A program made the translations under genes and the position numbers. DNA of 64,000 bases from Branchiostoma floridae. Its lineage: Eukaryota; Chordata; Leptocardii; Amphioxiformes; Branchiostomatidae. Below are positions 52,101 to 63,905 of the stretch, piece by piece (within the stretch, counting starts at the first letter, position 1; every line of letters starts with the position of its first letter). The stretch is taken from positions 12,885,189-12,949,188 of the forward strand of contig NC_049993.1 in the NCBI RefSeq assembly GCF_000003815.2, written 5' to 3'. The notes beneath the pieces are model-generated. The model worked only from the letters and a program-made list of their open reading frames with translations. It had not been told where the DNA came from and made no database searches.

Positions 52101-55100
52101 GCAACTGAGGCAAGCCTCTTGCTGCAAATACGGTAAGCAAAATGGCACAGTTGTCATGCTTTTAGTGTACATTTGTTGGTAACTGAAAAACTTTTGTTTC
52201 CTTCTTTTAGGTATCTGGAGATGATATCCCAGTCCCACAGTCCCATCGCTGTCCCCCTTCGGACGTTAGAGACATTCACAGACACTGCGGTGTACCAGGA
52301 GAGCTCACTACTCACACAACAACAGTCAGAGATGGTGGTGTTAGAAACCATGGAGTACCTGTGTAGTCATGGTAAGTTTTAGGGATGGTAGCAGTATAGT
52401 ACAGTGTTAGAAACCATGGAGTACCTGTGTAGTCATGGTAAGTTTTAGGGATGGTAGCAGTATAGTACAGTGTTAGAAACCATGGAGTACCTGTGTAGTC
52501 ATGGTAAGTTTTTGGGTAATAGCATCTTGGGTTAGATGATGTGTAAGTATGTAGCTCTATGCTGAAATTTCCATCTTTGAATAGTTTCTTTCTATAGTAA
52601 CTTATTTGTTCAAATGTATTTATGGATAGTGTTCAGAATAATGAACATTGCAGTCTACTGTAATGATGATTCATAGGAATCCTCAATTCATAAAGAAAAT
52701 TTTGTAGAAAATATAAGAAGAAAACTCTTGGCTTGACTTAAAAGCATATGTGACAAAGATGTGGTGATATGATGTAGATGTCTCAAACATACATGTATGT
52801 GCCAATAGTTACGAAAGCTACTGTATATGAAACAGTCAATATTTTTCTAAACTCTAAACTGGTATTTTTTCAGTTGCTTTAGTAACTACTATTTGGCATA
52901 TCTCATTACATGTATATCTAATCATCTTCAATTTTTGAATATATGACTTAAATTCAAGTAATATTGATTATTATCCACATTTCAAATGAAAATGTTCAAC
53001 TTGTGTCTTTCCCCTAGGTTACTTCAGACACATCGGAACCCTGGTGAACAACAGAATACCTGACAGTATTGAACACTCCACCAACCCTCCCACCCCTCTT
53101 GCTGCTACGTTACTGGAGTTTGTAGTAAAGCCACTAACTTTGATCAGCTCACAGCAAGCCAAAGACACATACAGGCAAGTAACAGATACAATATGGTGTG
53201 GCCTTCTTTGACTAGTAATATGCTATTTCATGTACTTGTTTTTGACTAGTTTACATTATATTCTGTATTTTTAATATATGGATTTGTTTACAGTAAAGCT
53301 CCTAGATGTTTTGCATATCTAACGTTTTTTCACTGGATTATAAAATACATAGATACACACACAAAATATGCTTTGTAAAACAATTTTCCTTTAACAATGT
53401 CTAACATATAAATCACTTTAACTTCCCAGAGATACTGTTCTGTGGGCTTTGTGTAAGGATCTCCTAACTCAACCAATCACAGAGCAGGTTAGAAACTTCA
53501 TCCTGCCTGCCATGGCTGCTGGGAAACGAGGCTTCCCATTTGAGAACCTGTTGCAGGCATTGGCTCCTGTCAGTCATGATGTTTCAGCCAATGTGGGCGA
53601 GTCCTCACCTGTCAGTCATTCTAGGGTGGAGCCATCTCCTTGGTTGCTGTATTCCCTGTTAGAATTAGGAGACTGTCAAGTAGGTAAGTGTATCTCCATG
53701 TTTTTGCTCCAGTTTTCAAGGAGAAAGTTGTAGTAGTAGTGGTATCTAATAGCAGTAGTAGTAGTAATCTAATAGCAGCAGAAGGATGTACTTTGAGGTG
53801 TTGTTTTTGCAAAACATGAGTGCTGTATCTGTCACTTTGTTGGTGTCCCTCATTACATTTCAGTGAATCATGGCACAAACACTTTCACACGTTTGGAGAT
53901 TGCCTGACCACCTTAAATGAATCTCTTTTGAATGTGAACAACTCAAGAAACGATACTTAAAAAGTTGCGATGTAAGAATCATAAAACACAGAAATGCTCT
54001 GTACTGAAATACAAGAAGGGACCCTTACATTAAAGTCAGCACCTGCCTACTTCATTGATATGGAAAGTTAATAGAAATTCTCTGTTTAACTGTACTATGA
54101 TCTAGTATACAAACAGATCAACAAGGGTGTAATCTAATGGTTAAAGTTTGAAATATTAGGTATAACCTGAAGACATAATTGGTTATGATTGAACAGTTCT
54201 GTATCCCTTCTCCCACAGAGAGGTTGAGCCAGTCGTCCCTGACGTCCTACCTGCATGTGTTAGAGACTCTCCTGCCCACCTTACCCAGTGTGGGGAGGGC
54301 TGCACGGCACCAGGCAGACGACTCAGACTCTGAAGACGAAGGCATGGACACCTTAGACCCCATGTTCTTAAAGGTAAGTACACATGTATTTGGCGTACTA
54401 TGTCTACTGTATTGTCTGTATACATGATGTCTCTTAAGAGTAGATTTTGTATGTCAATCCATTTAGGATTACCCTTCTTACATGTACTATATGTGACTGG
54501 TACAATCATACATGGTATGTTATCACACAAAAAAACTGGTGTTGTATCTCTTAAAACATTGGGATTTCAGTTCAATTCATTGCTAGTGTAACAAGATTGT
54601 ACTGTAGTGTACATTTATATAAAGTTCCAGTAATTAAAAAGATGTATATTAAATTTTTGTGTATCAAAATGAGCTTAGTTGGCAGATTTAGCATGCCTTT
54701 GATAAAACTTCCAGTATTTGTAGCGTGTTCTGCAAGTGTCAACTCTTTTCTTGGACTTAGCACAAGAAAATTAGATATAGACAATACATACATCATAACT
54801 GTCCATATAAAAAGGATTTACCGACTAATCTATCCTCCCCACCCCCCAGTCTGGCAGCCTGAACTCCCCCCAGGCCCTGAGGGAACAGTGTATCGCCATG
54901 CTGGGCTCCTGGAACCATATCAACTGTTTCCTGCGCTGCATCTTCAACGGGCTGTCCCAGGCCACACTACTGGCCCTGTGTTCTATCCTACATACTCTCA
55001 TGGCCAGGCATAACCTACAGGTCCACAAGTTCAGGTACAGTAGCGTTGAACATATGTGTTATAGATAATGAGATATCAGGATGTTTTAATAGTGAGTGAC

Positions 55101-58100
55101 TGACTACACAGTGTGAGTGTATAGTGAATGTATTTGAGTAGAGTTTAACACAGAAAGGAAACGCAATTCAATTTCTACAACTGGGTGAAAATTTTGATTA
55201 AAAAAGATTTAAAAAAAATTAACTTCTGGACGTATTCTAGAATGCCTTCCGATGCCTTTTAGTAACATTGGGGAAAAGTGATGAATGTGACTCAAAACGT
55301 CTGGAAGTAAATCTCCAATTTTCATCCAGTTGTAGAGATTGGATTGCCTTTGAACATTGTTAACCTGGATGACTACTCTTCATAAACATAATACCGAGAG
55401 ATTGTACTCTTAGAAGATTACTAACCTCCTTTGTTGGATATTTTTGTCTACTTTTTCTTTAGTTATAAGGTATAACTTGTGGCCAACATTAACACTTATT
55501 CTGTCAATGATCCTCATAAGGGATGTTGTCCTTTTTGTCAGTGTTACTTTCAATGTTAGTCTGAAAATGTTTTCCTTTGGCCAAACAGATAGTTCAAGAA
55601 GAAACAAAAGCCATTTACTGCACTGTGTGATACTGAAACCACAGTCAGCCATAAGAGTTGTGATTACTTTGTATTGCAGACTACTGTATACACTAGCCTT
55701 CAATGGAGCATTTCTGAGGCAACTATATGCTGCAGTGTTGGGTGCAACCAAGACAACAGCCACAGGGTAAGCAAGGAGTGCAACATGTTGTGTCTTTTCA
55801 GAAGCATTAAGTAAGCTGAATGATACAACTAGTGCAGAACACTGCATACAATGTCAGCAGAAGTGAAAAAATTGCTCCATGCAAGGTTCTTAGATACAGT
55901 CAGACCTTTGTTTGGTGACTGTGTTTGAATAGCTGTGTTTAAACAAAAGGGACGAAAGAAAAGAAAGAAAGAAAATGGTCGCAATACACAGGAGGCCACT
56001 ATCAACAGCAATAAATTTTGTACTTTCGTAATGATTTGGTCATTAATCAGAAAGTTGATATATAAGAAAAGAAGCAATGAATTTATCCACTGAACTAAAG
56101 AGTTTAATAAGAGTTAAGCAATTGATTTTGAATGTACCACAAGAAATGTAACAAAAGTGACTGAAAGAATTGATTTTTTTTATCTCAAGAAGACTCAAGA
56201 GACTTAGGCTCTTTTTTTCTTTGTTAGCTCGAAGGTGCAGCTGCTGCAGCTGTTGGCAGGTGGCATCCCCATGGCACCTGAGGACGCCCAGCGAGTGGTG
56301 CCCCCGCTGTCCCTGTTCTGTTCCCTCTTCAGTCATTCCCTCATGTCGCTCCATGACATCGACTTCTATGCAGAGACACCAGGTATGTTCGGCCATGGTC
56401 ACAATTTGAGACAGGAAATGAGATAAACTATGATATTACATTCTGGGACCTTTGACCTAAATTCCTGCTAGTGTCTCCAATGATAGTGGGAATAAGTGCA
56501 TAAATACACAGATAGACAAAGAGGCACATTGACGCACATTTTTTAGAGGGTTGAAGTCTGCCATCTCTGATTATCTTGTTCCCCTTGGTTCCAGACCGTT
56601 CCCACGCCATGCCGTTTCGCCTGGCGGACCTGGTGTCCATGAGTGCGGTCCTGCGTGACGTGTGTGTGGGCATCATAGAACTGGCCATACCTGACACTAA
56701 ACCTACTGTAGGGGAGGACTATAGGTAAGTAACATACCTGACACCAAACCTACTGTAGGGGAGGACTATAGGTAAGCAATGATAGGGCCATTGCTGACAC
56801 TAAACCTACTGTAGGGGAGGACTATAGGTAAGTAACATACCTGACACTAAACCTACTGTAGGGGAGGACTATAGGTAAGTAATGATTATCAAATCAACAT
56901 GGCCTAATGTAGATCTGAAGTTCATTATTTGCAGTTTGGGTGATATGTGTACCTAGCAGTGCTGTAGAGATTACTTTTTTTACAGGTAGTCTCTAAATGT
57001 TACTTGATAAGAGATGAAGTACAGTACAAGTTATCAGCTTGTAGAAACAGAGTCCATCATTGGACAGAGTCCACCAACTGTTTGAAAATGTGTGGCGTGA
57101 ATTGCTGTTGTCATTTTCTCACAGGAAAGCTATGAACAGTGTCGGTGCCAAGGTGTCGGACGGAGCTGACCTTGACTTCCAGAGACAGACAGAAGACTGG
57201 GCACACCTTTTTAAGGTCAATAACTATTGTTTTTTTTGTATAACCTCTGTTAGAACAATAAGTACATGGATTAGTATGGGGTCACAGATTTCTCTTGTCA
57301 CGAGTACTGTAAATGCATTTAAGTTTGCGGGGATTTAATTTTGCGGTAGTGGGAAAAGGGACTTTTCGCGGTGGTTTTAAGTTTGCGGTAGCACCATGCA
57401 CTGTAGTCTCTTATTGCCATGGAAAAATGTTCGCGGTGGTTTTAAGTTTGCGGTAAGCTACCACTGTGAAAACCACGAACATTAAACCACTGCAAAAGTT
57501 TCTGCATTTAATACCTTGTTGTTTGTATTTACAGTACTTCGACTAGTTTGCTTTATCAAGGAAATTTGGGGTTTTGTTTGATGTATTTGAGATGCAGGTA
57601 TTGAAAGTTTTCTATCTCACCCCACAGGTGATCACCCATGTGGTTGCCCAGCTGAAGGCCCGTGACACCAGACAGAGGTTCTGTCCACATGGGCACTGGT
57701 TATCCAGCAGGGTCAACATACAGGCTACCAGGGTAGGTGCAATTATACCGTGTACATGTATGTCTGGGTAGAAGGCCTCATGTTCATCTCATAAGGTGAT
57801 GTAAGCGTCCCAGGAATTTGCTGTTTTCTATTTATATTTGTGAGGGTATCTTTGCAAAGGACTCCACAGTACTGGCAGACTCAACTGCATGTCTCACAAC
57901 TTTAAACTGTTGTCTAGAACCTTACAGAGTCCAGCTCTACACAGCTTGTACCTACTGTTTGCTACAGATCTTGTGCCAGTTATGCAAAATAAGCAATTCT
58001 TTTGTCGTCTTTTAAAGAGATTCTTTTATACCCCCTTATAGTTATACTACATATTACTTAACTAAAGTTTTCATCATTTAAATGTTACGATGTTTCCCTA

Positions 58101-61100
58101 GCCGTCAGCCATGCAGCGTGGCCAGACCATGTTGAACTTCAGACATTATCCAAGCTGCTCAATGAACTTAAGNNNNNNNNNNNNNNNNNNNNNNNNNNNN
58201 NNNNNNNNNNNNNNNNNNNNNNNNNNNNNNNNNNNNNNNNNNNNNNNNNNNNNNNNNNNNNNNNNNNNNNNNCAGTCACAGAGACCAGACAACTCACTAT
58301 CTTAAAGGAACTACCTTTTGTGGTGCCCTTTGAAGAGAGAGTCAAGGTTAGTATGTCTTGTTTCTGTCTTTCTTGTGCCACCAAAATACTTAGTATCGGA
58401 TGTGATGAAATCAAATATGTTCCTTGCATTATTATTTTCTTTTTTTTACAGATTTTCTGACACAAGGATGAATTTCCGTTCAATGTTGCAAGTTATATCT
58501 ATTTCATTTAGTAGGTAGTAGAAATATTTTGCCAATCAACTAGTCCTAACTTTTTTGCAATTTGTACTCTTGAACAAAACTGCTTGAGTTGCACCTTAAT
58601 GCATAGCAAACAAAAATGAAACAGTACATATCAATTGTTGATTATTGTCTGTGAATATTGTACAATACTGATCAGTATTGATACTGAAGAAGGCAACAGT
58701 GGTCTGACATTGAAAATTTGATCTGTGTGTACCTTTGTGTTGGAAGAAAGTTTAGCATTGTACAATGATTACTACCGACACAGATGGGCTTCCATGATAA
58801 TGGCCTGTGCTTGTTGGGTAAGGTGTCCTGTTGATCTTTACTTTAACTTGACCTTGCCCTTGTTGCCACAGTTGTTCCAGCAGCTGATCCTGAAGGATAA
58901 AGACGAGCACCAGGCAGACTCCATGTTCTTCCTGGAGCGAGGAAACTCCCGGCTCATCGACGTCATGATTAGGAGAAACTACATCTATGAGGACGCCTAC
59001 GAGAAACTGTCGCCAGAGAACGGTAGGCTCAACGTCTGAGTAACAGTTTTAATGCAAGAGAGATTGATTGCAAGGAAGAATGGTTTGAATAGCAAAAGCA
59101 GACCAGAGTAATGTGTTATGTAAGGCAGAATAACTTATTCACTCTATCATCTGTTCAAGTACAATGTACAACTTGGATATTTCAGTAACTTTTTCCTTTT
59201 CTGCATCCTGATTATCTGCAACCCACTTTGTCTCTACAAAGACATAATCAGTAATCTTTGTATACAATCTCATGCTGGAAGACTAATACAGTAGCAGGGG
59301 AACACATAACTTCAGTTTCATAAAATGGTAACAAAAAATATCTAGGCTATACAGTTCATCTACGCGTCTACCTACGTTACTGGGTATTTGACTTCTTTAG
59401 AGTCATTAGCTAATGAATAGTCCTATAGTTTCAATTTTTGATTTTAGTATAAATGTGTTTGTTTTTTGTAATGATTTTTGTGTTGGTTAAAGCTTTGACA
59501 GTTTGCTGTATTCTACTGTAGCTAAGAAATTAGATTTCTGACAAAACCCAGGATAAAGCCACACCTTGACCATGTTTCTTTTACTTGCAGAACCAAACCT
59601 GAAGAAGAGAATGAGGGTGAACCTAGTCAACTTCCAGGGTCTTGAGGAGGCAGGGATAGACGGAGGGGGGATCTTTAGGGAGTTCCTACATGAACTACTG
59701 AAGGCAGGGTTCGACCCAAACCGCGGGTTCTTCCGTACGACAAACGATGGGCAGGTCTACCCAAACCCTGCATCAGAACTCCTGGTGGAACACTACGCTA
59801 GACATTATTACTTCTTAGGCAGGATGTTAGGAAAGGTGAGATCATAACATTGAATAGTACTATATTTTACCAAGCTCTTTGCTACATGTAATTTGCTACC
59901 TATAGTTTTCTCAACTTGGATTGAAAGGAAATACTTGTATATTAGCTAAAGTCTTTCTTACAAGGAGCAGAATATCTATCAATCAATCCATCAATAACCT
60001 TTATTTATCCTGGATAGCCCTGTTGGCATTTGTCGCTTATCCCAGAAGTCCAGACTTTTGTGCATTTCAGAGAAAGAGAGATGAATGAAAATGAAAAAAA
60101 AAGGTTTCAATTGAACTATTTTTCACATTGTCCAATGTCCCTATTTGTAACTTAACTACTGTATGTACTAGAGTTAATGGTTCTTGCACCATGTTGAGAT
60201 AACTTCTCTACTTTCACTCCCAGGCCTTGTATGAGAACATGTTAGTAGAGATCCCCTTCGCCAGTTTCTTCCTGTCCAAGATTCTCAGTAAACACAACCA
60301 TGTGGACATCGACCAGCTCCAGTCACTGGATCCTGAAGTATACAGGTCAGAAAACTCTATTATCTTTAGACTTAGATATTGAGAAAAATTGCAAAATTTA
60401 GTATATTTGTTATAAATTGTGTCCTGGATAGTGCATGTGCAGTCTTAATAAAGTGCTTAAGGAAGACATAAGGTCTAAACTGCCCAAGATGGCCACTAAA
60501 GGGGGACCAAGAAAATCTGGTCTTTGTGGACAGGTCGTTATTATAGACAGGATTGTTTAATGCTTGTGTCAATGGGGAAAGTAATCTGTGGGACCTCCAA
60601 AAAATGGTCACATAGCCCAAGTGGTACGTTTCTAGAGATGGTCGCTTGTATACATATGTTTGATTGTACACACATCAGATGGAGATGTGTACAGTCTAAT
60701 GGAGATATCAATTAACAAACAAACAAACAAACATTTAGTCAATTGTATCAATAATGGGAAAATTCTCTAGCCAATTATACATAATGTACAATATTTAGAT
60801 GTTACAATGTATATGGATTATCATTATACTGAATGTGACTCTCACATCCTATAGAAATTTGCTATTCCTGAAGAATTATGATGGAGATGTGTCTGATTTG
60901 GCCTTGAACTTCACCATTGTCAACAATGACCTTGGAGAGGCACAGGTGAGTCATTTGTTTTCTTTTCCTCTACTTTGACACGCCACGATTAACACATTGA
61001 CATATTCAGAGTTTGCTGTTGATATTTCAAAGACAGTGTCACAAAACAGATGTAACTGGAATCAGAATGTAAATAATACCTTCTTGGTTCATTGTTGTTA

Positions 61101-63905
61101 TATTCATTGGCAAGCCGCATGTTGTTATAAAAAGAGTACAATATGGCTGACTTACATACAAGAATATGATTTTATCAGTTTTGATACTGAAGAAGGTGAC
61201 AGTGGTCGTTGAAAATTTGATCCGTGTATACCTTTGTGTTGGAAGAAAGTTTAGCATTGTACTATGACTACTACCAATGCAGATGATCTTGCATGATAAT
61301 ATGATGATATGTCTGCATTTTTACAATACTAATGAATGTACATCTTTTAATTTTTTAGAAAAAAAAAGTTACCCAAACCATATCAGTCTTCTGAATTAAC
61401 GTATTTTGGGCTAACCAAATGTGACATGTTACTTGTAGGTTGTAGAGTTGAAACCTGGAGGCCAGAACATCCCTGTGACATCAGAGAACAGGATTCAGTA
61501 CATCCATCTGGTGGCAGACTATAGACTCAACAAACAGGTCAGCACTGGTGAACTCTTCACTTTGTGTACTAGGAATTTTAATAAAAATTTGAGGCTTAGC
61601 TAAACATTTGGTTTCCCTGTAAAAAGGGGATGAAAAAGTTCACATGTGACTTTTATTGTGAGAATGAAACTGTCGAATTGGGATGTTTGTATGTTGGTAC
61701 ATTCTATCGCTGCAAACCAGAATATGGTTAGATTTTTGCTTGTAACACGTATACCATAGTGTCAATTTACCATAGTGTCATGTTCTACTGATTACAAAGA
61801 TCCAAGACAATACCTAGGGTAGAAGGATTTGATATCAATTATATATCATTATATTTCTTATATGGCACAATTTTGAATGAGAGACATTGAATTGGTATCA
61901 TAGAGGAAAACTTGTCAGACCATTATTGTGAAAGTGTACATGTAGTGTTATCATAATGTATCTATACTCTGCCCCCCTCCCACCCCAGATCCGTGCCCAC
62001 TGTATGTCCTTCAGACAGGGTCTGGCTGATGTGGTCAACCTGGAGTGGCTCAGGATGTTTGATGACCAAGAATTGCAGGTAACAGTACACAAATTGTAAA
62101 GACATATATGACTGGTTTATTTCGAAAACAAAACTGACAGTAACATAGCAGCCTCAAGGCTGAATTACGACATGTCATTACATCAATCATTAAAGTAGTT
62201 AAAATCGAATATCATGAATCATTACAATAGTACAGCCCTTAAAAATCGTTGCAGACGAATTAAATCAGTATCGGGATAAAGCATATAAATTAGTATTTGC
62301 AGTAATATCAGCATATCCCTTTATCGGAAGGTAAACAAATATTTAAAATACACAATAACTTACTATTTGATACAAAGCACAAACATACAGGTTACAATTA
62401 CTTGTTCAAAAGACGGACCATGAAGGGTACAGCGCTGTTGCGATAGCGTTCAGTTCTACAGCGAGTAGTGTTCAGTTTGTGGGATGACCTTGTCTGTCTA
62501 CCACTGATCTCACCTCTGGCTGGTGGCAGTAAGTGCAAGAAATGATCGGACTGACTGAGAGAGTTAGCAAAGTGTGTGATCAGTTCAAGACGTCGTGCTT
62601 GTAGCGAAGGTAGACCCAAGTCAGAACAGGCATCAGTGTAAGACGTGTATCTCTGTCCCAGTATTATGCGCACAGCTCTCCGTTGGACCTTCTCGATCCT
62701 GTCACTAAGTGCAGTGGTGAGCCCGGAGTGCCAAACGGGGGCACAATACTCCAGGACTGGTCGGATGTAAGTCACATACACTGTGACTAGGTCGCCGATG
62801 GACACGTTAAAGTGTTTCAGATTACGGAGGAGGTAAAGGCGTCGGCTAGATTTGTTACAAATGTTGTCAACGTGAGAGTTCCAACGTAGGTCAGCCTGCA
62901 GAAACACGCCCAGGATCCTCATCACTGGCACCTGTTGTAGCTCTGTGTTGTCAATCATGAGAGATGGTGTTGGGTACGGGACCTTCCTGAAATGGATGTA
63001 CATAACTTGACATTTCTTGGGATGCAACTTCATATGGCTGGTGCGAGACCAGTGGTCCAGGTCGTTCAAGTCCTGTTGCATATGAGACATACTTAGGTTG
63101 GGGGTTCTTATTTCCAAGAGATTCAGGTCGTCAACGAATTTCCAGCGTTTGGAGGCAGCCTGATGTGCGGCGCTGTTGATATACGCAAGGAAAATCAACG
63201 GCCCGAGTAGAGTGCCCTGGGGTAATCCGCAGGTAACCTTCATGCTGTCGGAAAGTGTTCCATGGTAGCGTACAACCTGGCTCCGGTTTGAGAGGAAGTC
63301 TACGATCCATCTTGTCACAGAGGGGCGCAGGCCAAGATCAAGCAGACGTTGGATAGCGAGGTTGTGACACACACGGTCGAACGCCTTGCTATAATCGGTT
63401 GACACAAGAGAGCACAGGACGCCGGGTTTGTCGGTGGCTTTGAAAACCTCGTTGGTCAGGTCTAGGAGGCAATGTGTTGTCGATTTGCCCTTGAGGCAGC
63501 CGTACTGTTGAACATCGATTTGAGGAACGATGTCGGTCAGCACCCACCGCGAGACAAAATATCAATATTTTATATATGATATGGCTGTCCCATTTGAAAA
63601 AAACAACAACACAGTCATGATCTTTTATCTATATAATACGATATTTACCAACTTATCAGATTGTTCTGTACCATCACCTGTGTATCTTTGTAAAGAATAG
63701 TTTCACCCTCTTAGGTTTTGAGAATGGAATAGCTACAATGTATAACTGAACTGGACAAAATTCTTGTAGGAGGTTAGAATGCTAATGTCACTAAGTCATT
63801 GAATTTAGACTCACTAATAATGTTTCTTCCTGTTGAAGGTGGTGATTTCTGGATCCCAACAGCCTGTAGATGTTACTGATCTAAGGAAGCACACAAACTA
63901 TTCAG
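49128..63905 (+). CDS. UBE3C: Ubiquitin-protein ligase E3C (HECT E3), partial at the 3' end
   Basis: HECT-type E3 that extends ubiquitin chains at the proteasome (family knowledge). Exons: 49128-49208, 50008-50061, 50573-50647, 50872-51012, 51625-51737, 52211-52371, 53018-53174, 53430-53683, 54219-54373, 54850-55034, 55680-55766, 56228-56382, 56595-56724, 57125-57215, 57628-57732, 58102-58172 (runs into a gap), gap to 58346, 58872-59022, 59591-59835, 60224-60345, 60855-60945, 61439-61537, 61989-62078, 63839-63905. Visible total about 985 codons of the roughly 1080 expected. The N-terminus RTKPTVALGGASRK matches RPKVSLGGASRK of vertebrate UBE3C; an IQ-like motif (ITIQSYTRGMWVRHEQ) follows. HECT N-lobe: RRNYIYEDAYEKLSPEN, EEAGIDGGGIFREFLHELLK, ARHYYFLGRMLGK. 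The catalytic Cys exon lies right of the window. Confidence 0.96.
49694..49884. mobile_element. MITE, family TACTGTAAATGCATTTAA, copy 1
   Basis: Left end TACTGTACATGC, right end AAACTTAAATGCATTTACAGTA, with GTTCGCGACCACCGCAAAC and a middle resembling the element at 57305-57536 read on the other strand (GTTCGCGGTGGTTTTAAG). Fits an interspersed MITE with TA ends, in UBE3C intron 1. Confidence 0.65.
50487..50531. repeat. Palindrome, 22-bp perfect arms, 1-bp centre
   Basis: AACTGAGTAGTCATCATTAG.. at 50487-50508 and its exact complement at 50510-50531, extended imperfectly to about 50477-50543. It ends about 30-40 bp before the acceptor of UBE3C exon 3 (50573). Confidence 0.95.
50993..51148. repeat. 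64-bp tandem duplication across the exon 4 donor of UBE3C
   Basis: The unit starts AACTGGACACAGACAGACTG and carries the exon end, the donor GTCAGT and about 44 bp of intron (TAACCTCTGTTA, TTCATGGTACACACACC). It starts at 50993, 51057 and 51121 (third copy partial). Copies 1 and 2 differ at about one base. Use of the second donor would add 64 nt and run into TAA at once. Confidence 0.93.
52338..52510. repeat. 66-bp tandem duplication across the exon 6 donor of UBE3C
   Basis: The unit GTGTTAGAAACCATGGAGTA + CCTGTGTAGTCATG|GTAAGTTTTAGGG... starts at 52338, 52404 and 52470. Each copy holds the last 34 nt of the exon plus the donor GTAAGT. Reading through the first donor meets TAG within the next few codons, so only donor 1 gives full-length protein. 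Confidence 0.93.
53175..53180 (+). promoter_or_regulatory. UBE3C: Non-canonical GC splice donor of UBE3C exon 7
   Basis: The exon ends TACAG and the intron begins GCAAGT. The nearby GTAACA at 53179 gives the wrong phase and an immediate stop in the next exon (after GGCTTTGTG), whereas GC gives the conserved frame ...YR|DTVLWALCKDLL. AG|GCAAGT is the standard consensus of GC-AG introns. Confidence 0.85.
56694..56880. repeat. Four-copy tandem duplication across the exon 13 donor of UBE3C
   Basis: CTGACACTAAACCTACTGTA + GGGGAGGACTATAG|GTAAGT is present four times, with donors after 56724, 56771, 56827 and 56874 (spacings 47, 56, 47 bp). Copy 2 has ACACCAAACC and GTAAGC; copy 3 follows a different linker (GATAGGGCCATTG). 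Each later donor would put TAA in frame immediately after the first junction. Confidence 0.93.
57305..57536. mobile_element. MITE, family TACTGTAAATGCATTTAA, copy 2
   Basis: Left end TACTGTAAATGCATTTAAG, right end CTGCATTTAATACC..TTACAGTA. The inner part carries two copies of TTCGCGGTGGTTTTAAGTTT and pairs with AAACCACGAACATTAAACC. In UBE3C intron 14. Non-coding. Confidence 0.7.
58173..58272. other. Assembly gap (100 N) inside UBE3C
   Basis: Exactly 100 N, after the visible part of exon 16 and before the visible part of the next exon (reading ETRQLTILKELPFVVPFEER). Part of the coding sequence, equivalent to the segment just before the HECT domain, is missing. Confidence 0.99.
58683..58803 (+). 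repeat. Interspersed repeat, copy 1 (UBE3C intron)
   Basis: ACTGAAGAAGGCAACAGTGG..TGTGTTGGAAGAAAGTTTAG.. is repeated at 61187-61300 in the same orientation with about one difference per ten bases. Family unknown. Confidence 0.75.
61187..61300 (+). repeat. Interspersed repeat, copy 2 (UBE3C intron)
   Basis: ACTGAAGAAGGTGACAGTGG..TTGAAAATTTGATC..TGTGTTGGAAGAAAGTTTAG, same order as 58683-58803. Lies between the exons at 60945 and 61439. Confidence 0.75.
62100..63560 (-). mobile_element. 5'-truncated CR1-like non-LTR retrotransposon, antisense in UBE3C intron
   Basis: Minus-strand frame from about 63558 to the stop at 62398-62400 (about 385 codons). It covers the palm and thumb of a reverse transcriptase: YGCLKGKSTTHCLLDL, STDYSKAFDRV, CGLPQGTLLGPLIF, then KFVDDLNLLE where most relatives have YADD or FADD, and MRILGVFLQADLRWNSHV, IRPVLEYCAPVWHSGL. 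Truncated at FVSRWVLTDI, so there is no endonuclease and no 5' end. The 3' end lies near 62100 (AATAAACCAG on the minus strand). No frameshift seen. It is a different family from the copy at 46044. Confidence 0.85.

Larger units (their letters stand above)
58872..63905 (+). other. UBE3C: HECT domain coding exons of UBE3C (N-lobe and start of C-lobe)
   Basis: Exons from 58872 onward encode most of the HECT domain. Landmarks: NYIYEDAYEKLSPEN at the domain entry; VNLVNFQGLEEAGIDGGG; NPASELLVEHYARHYYFLGR; ALYENMLVEIPFASFFLSK (E2-binding side); NLLFLKNYDGDVSDLALNFT; VELKPGGQNIPVTSENRIQY; FRQGLADVVNLEWLRMFDDQ; VVISGSQQPVDVTDLRKHTN. All are close to vertebrate UBE3C and differ from UBE3B. The catalytic Cys and the C-terminal tail are not in the window. 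Confidence 0.93.

Noticed and set aside
49128-63905. UBE3B instead of UBE3C
   Set aside because: The start GGASRK, RRNYIYEDAY and HYYFLGRMLGK match UBE3C; UBE3B has a different N-terminus and different HECT entry sequence.
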